16,684 bases of DNA from assembly GCF_030151805.1 (NCBI RefSeq), contig NZ_JASLCN010000333.1, forward strand, positions 1 to 16,684, read 5' to 3'. This document shows, in pieces, positions 7,452-14,301 of this stretch (positions are counted from its first letter, which is position 1; every line of letters starts with the position of its first letter). This DNA is from Fluviicola sp. (lineage in GTDB: Bacteria > Bacteroidota > Bacteroidia > Flavobacteriales_D > Crocinitomicaceae). The notes under the pieces are model-generated. The model was not told the origin of the DNA. It did no database searches and saw nothing but the letters and a program-made list of their open reading frames with translations. The position numbers and the translations under genes are program-made.

Positions 7452-7910
7452 TTATTTCAATTTAAGGTTCTTTTCATACAGGGCAATCCATTCTTCCGGC
7501 TTCACTTTTGAAACCAGTTTTCCGATCAGGTCGAATGGAATCTGATCCGGTTTTTTAAATCGCACGCAGCTTTTTCCCATGTCCAGTTTGGTTTTACTCA
7601 CTTGCTGGTATTCTGAAACGAACCAATTCAGCAATTCCGGATTTGCATACAATCCCATGTGGTAAAACGCGATGAAATTCTTCTGGGAGGCAAAGCTCAG
7701 GAACGGGAGAGGAAGCTTGGGGTCACAATGATAACCCGGAGGATATAATGAGTGAGGAACCACGTAGCCGATCATCCCGTAATTGATGCATTCCCGGAAA
7801 CCTTCGGGGAGATTATCCAGAATGGTTTTCCGAAGCTTGTTTAGCGCTTCCTTACGTTCTTCCGGAACGTTATTGATCCATTCGTCAGGTGTTGTGCCTG
7901 GAGTTTGCAT
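7452..7910 (-). CDS. DUF1801 (YdhG-like) domain protein
   Basis: 152 aa. The sequence follows the DUF1801 pattern throughout: DEWINNVPEERKEALNKLR, LPEGFRECINYGMIGYVVPH, a HCDPKLPLPFLSFASQKNF stretch with FYHMGLYANPE, and a C-terminal LDMGKSCVRFKKPDQIPF leading to a final helix (KPEEWIALYEKNLK). Family members adopt a frataxin-like alpha/beta fold; one Bacillus member was proposed to act as an iron chaperone, but the function of this subgroup is not established. It is a small, soluble, single-domain cytoplasmic protein. It is first in a two-gene operon, with the LURP-one-like gene starting 3 nt downstream. The ATG at 7910 gives a normal N-terminus. No clear -7 box was found upstream; TAACTTG near 7932 is a weak candidate. 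Confidence 0.85.
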   Translation of the reverse strand: MQTPGTTPDEWINNVPEERKEALNKLRKTILDNLPEGFRECINYGMIGYVVPHSLYPPGYHCDPKLPLPFLSFASQKNFIAFYHMGLYANPELLNWFVSEYQQVSKTKLDMGKSCVRFKKPDQIPFDLIGKLVSKVKPEEWIALYEKNLKLK

Positions 7911-8383
7911 GTTCTTAAATTTTGCTCCAAGTTAGAAGTTTTTACGGAATAGTTTGTCCGGAATGAGGTCGAAACAGGAATTTTGAAAAATTGTCTTGCG
8001 TGCGAATTTAGGGGATGGTAACAAAAGTCCTTTGTGTCTTATATCAGGTCTTTTTCAGACCAGGGTTCCTGCATTTTCTTCTCCGCGTTTAAATCATAAG
8101 AAAGAGCAACATGATCATTGTTTGTTTAGCGCAAAGAGCGGAGTTTACTTAGAGCAAAACCCTTGCTGTGGCTGGGTTAATAGATATATGTCTATGCGTG
8201 TTTTTCACAAATGAAACAGAGCAGAATTTTCCCGCTTTCTAATTTTGTTTCTCTCAGGTGAATGAACAAATTACTCTTGATAATCTTTGAGACGCAATCT
8301 CGATTTCTATTGGGAAGCAAAGTATTTCACAGCTTTATTTCAGGTAAGTTATCGCCTATCTTTTCATATACGATTGAAGAAAT
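7911..8383. other. Gene-free stretch with small hairpins and degenerate repeat-like sequence
   Basis: I see no supported gene here. The 72-codon plus-strand frame at 7996-8214 has no family features. The region holds several short inverted repeats: GGTCT/AGACC around a TTTTC loop (8047-8061), AGCAA/TTGCT (8153-8167), AACCC/GGGTT (8158-8178) and CTCCGC/GCGGAG 51 bp apart (8081-8143). TTTAGCGCAAAGAGCGGAG (8125-8143) and GAGACGCAATCTCGATTTC (8289-8307) look like decayed copies of intergenic repeats common in Bacteroidota. This is inference; I cannot search for other copies. Confidence 0.4.
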
Positions 8384-8412
8384 AAAAAAAGACCATTGAA
8401 AAATGGTCTTTT
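8384..8412 (-). terminator. Intrinsic terminator of the T9SS cargo operon
   Basis: A perfect 11-bp stem, AAAAGACCATT (8387-8397) with AATGGTCTTTT (8402-8412), closes a four-base loop. On the minus strand it is followed by seven T residues (8390-8384). It lies 22 bp beyond the stop of the cargo gene, in the right orientation. Confidence 0.85.
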
Positions 8413-8434
8413 GAATTGGTCTGATCAACAGGAA

Positions 8435-10315
8435 TCATTCGATGATAATCTTATGCGTTGAAATATTTTTTCCGTTCTGAGAAATGCTCAGAAAGTAGAA
8501 TCCGTTTTGAAAACTGCTCACATCAATTGAAGTGGAAGTTATTCCTTTTTGAATTGGTTGAATGCTGTTAAATACGCGTTGTCCGTTCGGATTGGCAAGC
8601 ACCAATTGATAGGTTCCTTCAGTTTTTGCAGTCAGAAGAATATTCAGATTGTTTGTAGCCGGATTCGGATATGCTTTTACCATTTCCAAATCATTGATGA
8701 ATTGCTGTTCGATAGCCAGGGTGTTTGACGTAGTTGCATTTCCGTTCTTATGAACCAGTTTTACGCGGTAATATCCCATTTTATTGACAATCGGTTGCAA
8801 ATCCTCAAATTGATAGCTTAACGATTCCAAACTCAATCCCTGTGCTTCTACAGAGCCTATTTCGAGATAAGAACTTCCGTCTTCACTTCGTTCAATGATG
8901 TACTTGTCGACGTTGAATTCGCTTGAGCTCACCCATTCCAATTTATTGTAGCCGGATTCATTCTGACCTGTCAGACTGATGGTTTCTGAACCAAGCGGAG
9001 AGCAGCTTACAACTGCTGTTCCGCCAAATGATAACGGAACGGTTGTAATTGCCGATGAGAAATTGGATAAGCAGATCAGGTATCGGGTATAAGATCCGGG
9101 GTTCAGTGGTGCTTCCCAATTGGTCATGGAAGTGGCTCCTGCCGGCATGGTGCTTGCCAAACCGGTAAATTCTTCGCATGATCCGTTGTAGTTGCAGCGA
9201 ATCGGAGCTTGCGTACCTGCCAGAATACTGGCGCAGGTAGTTGGGGAGTAAGCCCACATGGACCAATCCAAACAATTGAAAGTACCTGAGTTGGGTGTTC
9301 CCAATTGGAATGTGAGACTTCCTCCGGTTAATACATTTACAATCATCCAGGTGCTGTTCAATTCCTCTGATAGTAAACAACCCGGGTTGGTGCCCATCAC
9401 ATTGGTGCTGGGGTTTGCGGTACAGGTTCCGGCGTCGCAAATTTCATTGATTGCTCCAAAACCGTTCGGGTCAATGGAGAAGGAAGCATTGGAACAAACA
9501 TTTGCCGCAACGTTACAATCTCCCGCAACTGTAGGTCCTCCTGCAGGGCAGGTCAGTGAAAAAGTAATTCCGGATGCGGCCGTAGAAGTAGCGTCCATAA
9601 TGAAATAATAAGTTGCACCTGCTGTAAGGGAAACGGATCCTACAGAGCCTGCAGTTGTGGCAACCCCGGCGCAGTTCCATCCGGTTGCAGAACAGCCTCC
9701 GGCATTGCTCATCCACCCGATGGCGTAAGCACCTCCGGTAACAGATGTAACGTTAAAAGAATAACTTCCTGTTGTAGTTGCTGTGTAACTATAAATTTGT
9801 TCCAAACCAGGTGTAGCCGTCGCACATAAACTGGAAACAAAAGAAGACGCTCCTGTTGTCGTAAGGTTATAAGCTTGTCCGCATCCCGGAATATTTGAGA
9901 CGCTTCCGCAAGGTCCGCTTCCGCAGGAGTTACAGGTAATGGTCGTTGTGATACAGGTTGTTCCGGTTCCGCAGCCGGTACAATTCGGATTGATCACCAT
10001 GTAGTAATTTCCGGATGTGGCTGCTGTAAATGTGACCGATGACGTTCCGAAAACAACCACAGGTCCGCTGGATGAACCGGTGTGAATAGTAATACAGGCA
10101 GCGGGCGAGGCTGTTAAGGTATAGGATTTTCCAGCAACGATTCCGGTAATGGTGTTAAAGTCTCCGGACCAGTTACAGGAGCTGATCGTTATCGGAGCAG
10201 TTCCGGTGGGAGCAGCAGTTGAGCTGAAGGAACTTCCTCCGGAACATTGTCCCCAACTGTTGGTTGATTCCGAAATAATGATTGAAACGAGTAATAGTAA
10301 GCAAGAGATTCTCAT
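8435..10315 (-). CDS. Modular cysteine-rich protein with type IX secretion C-terminal sorting domain
   Basis: 626 aa from ATG 10315; a TTG six bases earlier is less likely. A signal peptide (MRISCLLLLVSIIISESTNSWGQ) precedes a Gly/Ser/Thr/Cys-rich extracellular region. Residues about 24-260 contain two repeated beta-sandwich units ending in strands of the type GKSYTLTASP / SGNYYMVINPNC and QIYSYTATTTGSYSFNVTS / GATYYFIMDATST, similar to pre-peptidase C-terminal-like domains. Residues about 267-440 form a module found in large Bacteroidota surface proteins (CNVAANVCSNASF, GCLLSEELNSTWMIVNV, FNCLDWSMWAY). A fibronectin-like stalk (YNKLEWVSSSEFNVDKYIIE...GYYRVKLVHKNGN) leads to the type A sorting domain at about 543-626: VKAYPNPATNNLNILL, NPNGQRVF, SSFQNGFYFLSI. 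It should be exported by the Sec system, carried across the outer membrane by the T9SS and attached or released. No catalytic domain is visible; adhesion is possible. Confidence 0.9.
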   Translation of the reverse strand: MRISCLLLLVSIIISESTNSWGQCSGGSSFSSTAAPTGTAPITISSCNWSGDFNTITGIVAGKSYTLTASPAACITIHTGSSSGPVVVFGTSSVTFTAATSGNYYMVINPNCTGCGTGTTCITTTITCNSCGSGPCGSVSNIPGCGQAYNLTTTGASSFVSSLCATATPGLEQIYSYTATTTGSYSFNVTSVTGGAYAIGWMSNAGGCSATGWNCAGVATTAGSVGSVSLTAGATYYFIMDATSTAASGITFSLTCPAGGPTVAGDCNVAANVCSNASFSIDPNGFGAINEICDAGTCTANPSTNVMGTNPGCLLSEELNSTWMIVNVLTGGSLTFQLGTPNSGTFNCLDWSMWAYSPTTCASILAGTQAPIRCNYNGSCEEFTGLASTMPAGATSMTNWEAPLNPGSYTRYLICLSNFSSAITTVPLSFGGTAVVSCSPLGSETISLTGQNESGYNKLEWVSSSEFNVDKYIIERSEDGSSYLEIGSVEAQGLSLESLSYQFEDLQPIVNKMGYYRVKLVHKNGNATTSNTLAIEQQFINDLEMVKAYPNPATNNLNILLTAKTEGTYQLVLANPNGQRVFNSIQPIQKGITSTSIDVSSFQNGFYFLSISQNGKNISTHKIIIE

Positions 10316-10325
10316 ATACAACAGT

Positions 10326-10949
10326 TTAATCAGTGATTAAATATTCCATTTCCTCCAGGATGACAGCTCGTCTGGGATCCGGAAGGTTTTTCCATTCATC
10401 AAAACGAATGTGCAGGCGATTTGTATTTGAGGTAAGTTGAAGGTAGGCTTCCGGATAATCTTTCGCCCAATCCCACACCTGTTCCTTATAGCTCTGAAAG
10501 TCTGATTCCGTGAAATTGGAACTGGTCCATTGCGGAAAAGGTCTTGCCGGTAATTCGCTTATCAAAGCGTTCAGTTCATAACCCTGAAGCAGGTTGTTTA
10601 ATTCGTTGCCTGATTTCAGGGTGATCTGAATACTTCCTCTGAAAACAAATTGAACTTCTGAATCGGTTTGTCTGAGAGATTCGTATTCTGAAACATCGAA
10701 ATGATGAATATTCAGGAGTTCCTGAACTGAAATACCTGTTTCATTGTTGGAAAAGGTATAACTCGCTGTAAAATAATTCCAAAGTACCTGTAAACGCGTT
10801 GGATCAATTTGAGCAATTTTTGCAATGCGTTGGGGGAGATGATGTTTTTGAATAATCCTGTTGGAAGCAATTGTGGAGTAGCTTGTCTGAGCAAAAACCG
10901 CGCAGGATATGCCCAAAGACAAAGTGAGTAGTAGAGATAAAGACTTCAT
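10326..10949 (-). CDS. Secreted protein of unknown function, first gene of the T9SS cargo operon
   Basis: 207 aa from ATG 10949, chosen because it starts a clean signal peptide (MKSLSLLLTLSLGISCAVFA, then QTSYS). I do not recognise the mature protein. It is mostly soluble, polar and Asn/Gln-rich, with a mixed strand/helix profile: IDPTRLQVLWNYFTASYTF, VQFVFRGSIQITLKSGNELN, and a helical C-terminus rich in Trp, Glu and Asp (YKEQVWDWAKDYPEAYLQL, FDEWKNLPDPRRAVILEEM). It has no T9SS sorting domain and no lipobox, so it probably remains in the periplasm. The T9SS cargo gene starts 10 nt after its stop, which points to one transcript and suggests a role related to the cargo's folding, processing or function. 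That link is inference from gene order only. Confidence 0.75.
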   Translation of the reverse strand: MKSLSLLLTLSLGISCAVFAQTSYSTIASNRIIQKHHLPQRIAKIAQIDPTRLQVLWNYFTASYTFSNNETGISVQELLNIHHFDVSEYESLRQTDSEVQFVFRGSIQITLKSGNELNNLLQGYELNALISELPARPFPQWTSSNFTESDFQSYKEQVWDWAKDYPEAYLQLTSNTNRLHIRFDEWKNLPDPRRAVILEEMEYLITD

Positions 10950-10967
10950 AATCAGTAGCGTTTCAGG

Positions 10968-10998
10968 CAAGTATACAAAATAACACAAGGTTAAGAAA
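10968..10998 (-). promoter_or_regulatory. Possible promoter of the secreted protein / T9SS cargo operon
   Basis: Minus strand TATACTTG (10975-10968) is one base off TAnnTTTG, and TTTC (10998-10995) is 19 bp upstream, the spacing typical of Bacteroidota -33/-7 pairs. It ends 18 nt before the chosen ATG at 10949. Confidence 0.45.
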
Positions 10999-11127
10999 CT
11001 AACAACTTATGTAAATGTATAAATAGCTACTTCTATCGACTATTGAGTAGGTTTCACTGAATATTTCTTGATTCTGACTGAGTGTTTTGCGTTGTGAATG
11101 AGTTTGTTACCGTTTTTTGTGATCAAA

Positions 11128-11754
11128 TTATGACCGCATTGTTACGTGAACGACTGCTTTTGTCTCGAAAAATTCTCCCGGGAAAATGGTTTGAAGCGAG
11201 TAGATGGTAGATGGTTGTTTGACAGGTGCTAATTCTTCTTTCAGATCGCCGCCTTTGAGGTACAAAATTCCATTCGGAAGCGGGTTTTTATTTTCTGAAA
11301 GAAACTTTCCTTTTGTCCACGGAAGAAATGCAGGCATTGCAGTTACTGCACGACTTACGATGAAGTCGAATTGTTCTTTGATCTCTTCTGCCCGGGCATG
11401 TGTTGCGCGAACATTTTTCAAGCCCAAAGCTTCAGCAACTTCTTTTACCACTTTGATTTTCTTCCCGATGGAATCTACCAGGTGGAACTGAACTTCCGGA
11501 AATAAGATTGCCAGTGGAATTCCGGGGAAACCTCCGCCCGTTCCGATGTCGAGAACAGTTGAACCCGGTACAAAGGTCATCACTTTCGCAATTCCTAATG
11601 AATGGAGAACGTGTCGTTCATAAAACTCATCCATGTCCTTCCTGGAAATCACATTGATCTGTGCATTCCAATGTTCATACAAACCTTTCAACTGCTCCAA
11701 TTGAGAACGCTGTAAATCTGTTAGATCCGGAAAATGTTTGAGGATTAATTCCAT
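11128..11754 (-). CDS. rsmG: 16S rRNA (guanine-N7)-methyltransferase RsmG (GidB)
   Basis: 208 aa from ATG 11754. A GTG at 11772 would add six residues, but Bacteroidota RsmG proteins typically begin MELI-K-FP-LT, as here. The enzyme transfers a methyl group from SAM to N7 of a guanosine in the 530 loop of 16S rRNA (G527 in E. coli numbering). The N-terminal helices carry WNAQINVISRKD (29-40) and YERHVLHSLGIAK, followed by the SAM-binding motif VLDIGTGGGFPGIPLAILFP (67-86), then VDSIGKKIKVV and FDFIVSRAVTAMP. All are diagnostic of the family and the length is normal. It is downstream of purL on the same strand, separated by a 100-bp gap containing strong palindromes. It is not next to mnmG/gidA here. 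No clear terminator follows its stop. Confidence 0.95.
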   Translation of the reverse strand: MELILKHFPDLTDLQRSQLEQLKGLYEHWNAQINVISRKDMDEFYERHVLHSLGIAKVMTFVPGSTVLDIGTGGGFPGIPLAILFPEVQFHLVDSIGKKIKVVKEVAEALGLKNVRATHARAEEIKEQFDFIVSRAVTAMPAFLPWTKGKFLSENKNPLPNGILYLKGGDLKEELAPVKQPSTIYSLQTIFPGEFFETKAVVHVTMRS

Positions 11755-11770
11755 TTGTGTGGATTTTGCC

Positions 11771-11847
11771 ACCCTCCTTGATTCTCCCTCAAGGGAGGAA
11801 AACTTGAATCTGTCTCCCCCTTTGGAGGGGGATAAAGGGGGAGGACA
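11771..11847. repeat. GC-rich multi-palindrome between purL and rsmG
   Basis: Three inverted repeats lie within 77 bp. CTCCCT/AGGGAG sit around CA (11784-11797). CCCCC/GGGGG pair around TTTGGA (11816-11831). TGTC-TCCCCCTTT (11811-11823) pairs with AAAGGGGGAGGACA (11834-11847) through 13 bp with one bulged base. The second and third compete for the same left arm. It differs sharply in composition from its AT-rich flanks and resembles C-run/G-run intergenic palindromic repeats of Bacteroidota. It has no U tract on either strand, so it is not a classic terminator, though it may attenuate read-through from purL or protect the mRNA. Confidence 0.7.
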
Positions 11848-11854
11848 GAATTAT

Positions 11855-14092
11855 TTAATTTTCAATTAGTTTACCTAAAGCATTGTCGTAAATCGCTTTT
11901 GCTTCGGAGATAAATCCGAAATGCTCGTCGTCAACCATCATTTTACCTTTTGTTACGTGACCAAGCAAAGTGTAAGTTACACCGCTGTTCATCATGTATT
12001 CGATAAAATCTTCTTCCGTTTCTTCTGAAACAGTTACTACGACACGGCTTTGAGCTTCTCCGAACAAGAAAGCATCTTCACGTACTTCCGAATCGGTTAC
12101 GATATCGAAACCAAGTCCGCGAGGCATTGACATTTCAACCAATGTAACGAACAAACCTCCGTCAGAACAGTCGTGAGCAGCATTGATCAATTCCATTCCG
12201 ATCAATCCTTTGATTGACTCCTGTAAGGTGTATTCCTTTTCCAAATCGAAATGAGGAGCCGGTGAAGCTTCAATTTTGTGGTATTTTGCCAGGTATTCGG
12301 AAGAGGAAATGTCGTTTACGTTATCTCCCAAAATGAAGATCAAATCTCCTTTTTGTTTGAAATCCAAAGACATGATTTTTGATTTGTCTTCCACCAAACC
12401 GATCATTCCGATGGTTGGAGTTGGGAAAACAGGAATTTCTTTTCCGCCGATATTGCTTTGGTTGTAGAACGAAACGTTCCCACCCGTTACCGGAGTTTCG
12501 AATTTCAAACAAGCTTTAGACATTCCTTTGATTGCTCCGACGAACTGCCAGTAGGATTCCGGATTGTACGGGTTTCCAAAGTTCAGACAGTTTGTAATCG
12601 CGCTTGGAATTCCTCCTGAAACAACGATGTTTCTTGCTGCTTCAGATACCGCGATTGCCGTTCCGATTTCCGGATCTGCATTCACGTAACGTGAATTACA
12701 ATCTACGGTCATTGCCAATGCTTTCTCTGTACCTTTCAGGTTGACGATCCCGGCATCCGTAGGGCGGTTGGTAGACATGGTTTTTGTTCCTACCATTGAA
12801 TCGTATTGTTCGTAGATCCAACGCTTGGAAGCGATATTCGGCTGCCCCAACAAGAAGAACCCGATTTCTTTCAGGTTTTCAGGTTGTTCAACGGAGTCGA
12901 TAGTAAATTTCTTGTATTCCTGGTAATATGCAGGCTCGGAATATTCGCGCTGATATTGTGGTGCACCACCTCCAAGTACCAATGATTCGGCAGGAACATC
13001 TCCAACCAACTCACCGTGCATGTAATAGCGAACGCGTCCGTCATCGGTTACTGTTCCGATTTCTTCTGCATGTAAATCCCACTTGTCGAAAATGCGTTTT
13101 ACAACATCTTCTTTTCCTTTTTGGATAACCACCAACATCCGCTCCTGGGATTCAGAAAGCAGAATTTCGTATGGCAGCATATTTTCCTGGCGGGTTGGTA
13201 CGCGGTCTAAATGGATTTCCATTCCGACACCGCCACCTGCGCTCATTTCACATGTAGAACACGTGATTCCGGCAGCTCCCATGTCCTGCATTCCGACAAT
13301 TGCGTCTGTGTTGGACAATTCCATGGTTGCTTCCAAAAGCAATTTTTCCATGAACGGATCACCAACCTGAACGGATGGCAAATCCTGTGCAGATTCTTCT
13401 GTAATATCTTTCGATGCAAATGCGGCTCCCGCGATTCCGTCTTTACCGGTAGATGAACCTACAATGTAAACCGGGTTTCCTGGTCCTTTTGCTTTTGCTG
13501 AGATCACTTTTTTCGTGTCGATGATACCTGCTGAGAACGCATTTACCAACGGGTTCTGGTTGTATGATTTATCGAAGAACACTTCTCCGCCCACGATCGG
13601 AATTCCGAACGCGTTCCCATAATCACCGATTCCTTTTACGACACCTTTTACCAACCATTTGGTACGCGCTTCTTCGATATCTCCGAAACGCAATGAGTTT
13701 AACTGAGCAACCGGGCGCGCTCCCATCGTGAAAATATCACGGTTGATTCCTCCAACTCCTGTTGCAGCACCTTGATACGGCTCCAAAGCGGAAGGGTGAT
13801 TGTGTGATTCGATTTTGAAAACACATCCGATTCCACCTCCCAAGTCAACCAAACCTGCATTTTCTTCTCCTGCCTTCACCAACATGTGAGGTCCGTCTTT
13901 TGGTAATTGTTTTAACCAATAAATGGAGTTTTTGTAAGAACAGTGCTCAGACCACATCACGGAATAAACAGCAGTTTCAGTGAAATTTGGTGTGCGTCCC
14001 AAAATTCCTTTGATCATTTCAAATTCATCAGCACGCAAGCCTAGTTCAACTGCTTGCTCAAGTGTAGCTTCTTGCTTAATGGAAGTACTCAT
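11855..14092 (-). CDS. purL: Phosphoribosylformylglycinamidine synthase subunit PurL (small type)
   Basis: 745 aa from ATG 14092; a TTG seven codons upstream is less likely. It catalyses the ATP- and glutamine-dependent conversion of FGAR to FGAM in purine synthesis. Family signatures are VMWSEHCSYK (45-54), FKIESHNHPSALEPYQGAAT (92-111) with its catalytic-region histidines, GVGGINRDIFTMGARPVAQ (112-130), the second-half VSEAARNIVVSGG, and the C-terminal HDCSDGGL. There is no N-terminal PurS-like domain and no C-terminal glutaminase, so this is the ~740-residue type that works with separate PurS and PurQ subunits; neither is in this window. A TACTTTTG -7 box lies 18 nt upstream of the start. 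rsmG follows 100 bp downstream on the same strand. Confidence 0.96.
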   Translation of the reverse strand: MSTSIKQEATLEQAVELGLRADEFEMIKGILGRTPNFTETAVYSVMWSEHCSYKNSIYWLKQLPKDGPHMLVKAGEENAGLVDLGGGIGCVFKIESHNHPSALEPYQGAATGVGGINRDIFTMGARPVAQLNSLRFGDIEEARTKWLVKGVVKGIGDYGNAFGIPIVGGEVFFDKSYNQNPLVNAFSAGIIDTKKVISAKAKGPGNPVYIVGSSTGKDGIAGAAFASKDITEESAQDLPSVQVGDPFMEKLLLEATMELSNTDAIVGMQDMGAAGITCSTCEMSAGGGVGMEIHLDRVPTRQENMLPYEILLSESQERMLVVIQKGKEDVVKRIFDKWDLHAEEIGTVTDDGRVRYYMHGELVGDVPAESLVLGGGAPQYQREYSEPAYYQEYKKFTIDSVEQPENLKEIGFFLLGQPNIASKRWIYEQYDSMVGTKTMSTNRPTDAGIVNLKGTEKALAMTVDCNSRYVNADPEIGTAIAVSEAARNIVVSGGIPSAITNCLNFGNPYNPESYWQFVGAIKGMSKACLKFETPVTGGNVSFYNQSNIGGKEIPVFPTPTIGMIGLVEDKSKIMSLDFKQKGDLIFILGDNVNDISSSEYLAKYHKIEASPAPHFDLEKEYTLQESIKGLIGMELINAAHDCSDGGLFVTLVEMSMPRGLGFDIVTDSEVREDAFLFGEAQSRVVVTVSEETEEDFIEYMMNSGVTYTLLGHVTKGKMMVDDEHFGFISEAKAIYDNALGKLIEN

Positions 14093-14110
14093 TTTGTTAT
14101 AACTTTGATG

Positions 14111-14118
14111 CAAAAGTA
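14111..14118 (-). promoter_or_regulatory. -7 promoter box of purL
   Basis: Minus strand TACTTTTG (14118-14111) matches TAnnTTTG exactly and ends 18 nt before the ATG at 14092. No convincing TTTG -33 element was found 17-23 bp upstream. I see no purine riboswitch or PurR-type palindrome in the short leader. Confidence 0.5.
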
Positions 14119-14256
14119 ATCATTTCACCGTTCATAGCAGGTTGAACTTTCCCGTTTTTTTCCACAGTTACCTAATTGAGAATTGAAAATGTAAAATGGG
14201 AAAGACGAATCAGATTTTAGAGCGAAAGCGGGTGGAACCTTAACTGAAAAATTCTC

Positions 14257-14286
14257 ATTCATAATTCGGCATTCGCAATTATGAAT
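14257..14286. repeat. AT-rich inverted repeat upstream of the membrane protein operon
   Basis: ATTCATAATT (14257-14266) and AATTATGAAT (14277-14286) form a perfect 10-bp stem around a 10-nt loop, ending 15 nt before the ATG at 14302. It may be an operator, a decayed repeat or a hairpin in the leader. It has no T tract following it that would suggest a terminator. Confidence 0.5.
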
Positions 14287-14301
14287 TAACTTAGAGCCCG
14301 C

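Noticed and set aside
7996..8214. A 72-codon plus-strand open frame in the intergenic gap
   Set aside because: Composition is unlike the neighbours, there is no promoter box or recognisable motif, and it runs through hairpins and repeat-like sequence.
8958..9440. A 160-codon minus-strand frame and a 116-codon plus-strand frame inside the T9SS cargo gene
   Set aside because: Both are alternative frames of a low-complexity Gly/Ser/Thr/Cys coding region; the 626-aa frame carries the signal peptide and sorting domain.
11755..11772. GTG start for rsmG adding six residues
   Set aside because: Bacteroidota RsmG proteins begin at the MELI-type methionine, and the GTG abuts the palindromic repeat.
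11771..11847. The purL-rsmG palindromes as a CRISPR array or a standard intrinsic terminator
   Set aside because: There are no regularly spaced identical repeats with unique spacers, and neither strand has a U tract after the stems.
14093..14301. Purine riboswitch or tRNA between purL and the membrane protein gene
   Set aside because: No aptamer-like three-stem layout or cloverleaf could be built; only a -7 box and an AT-rich inverted repeat are visible.
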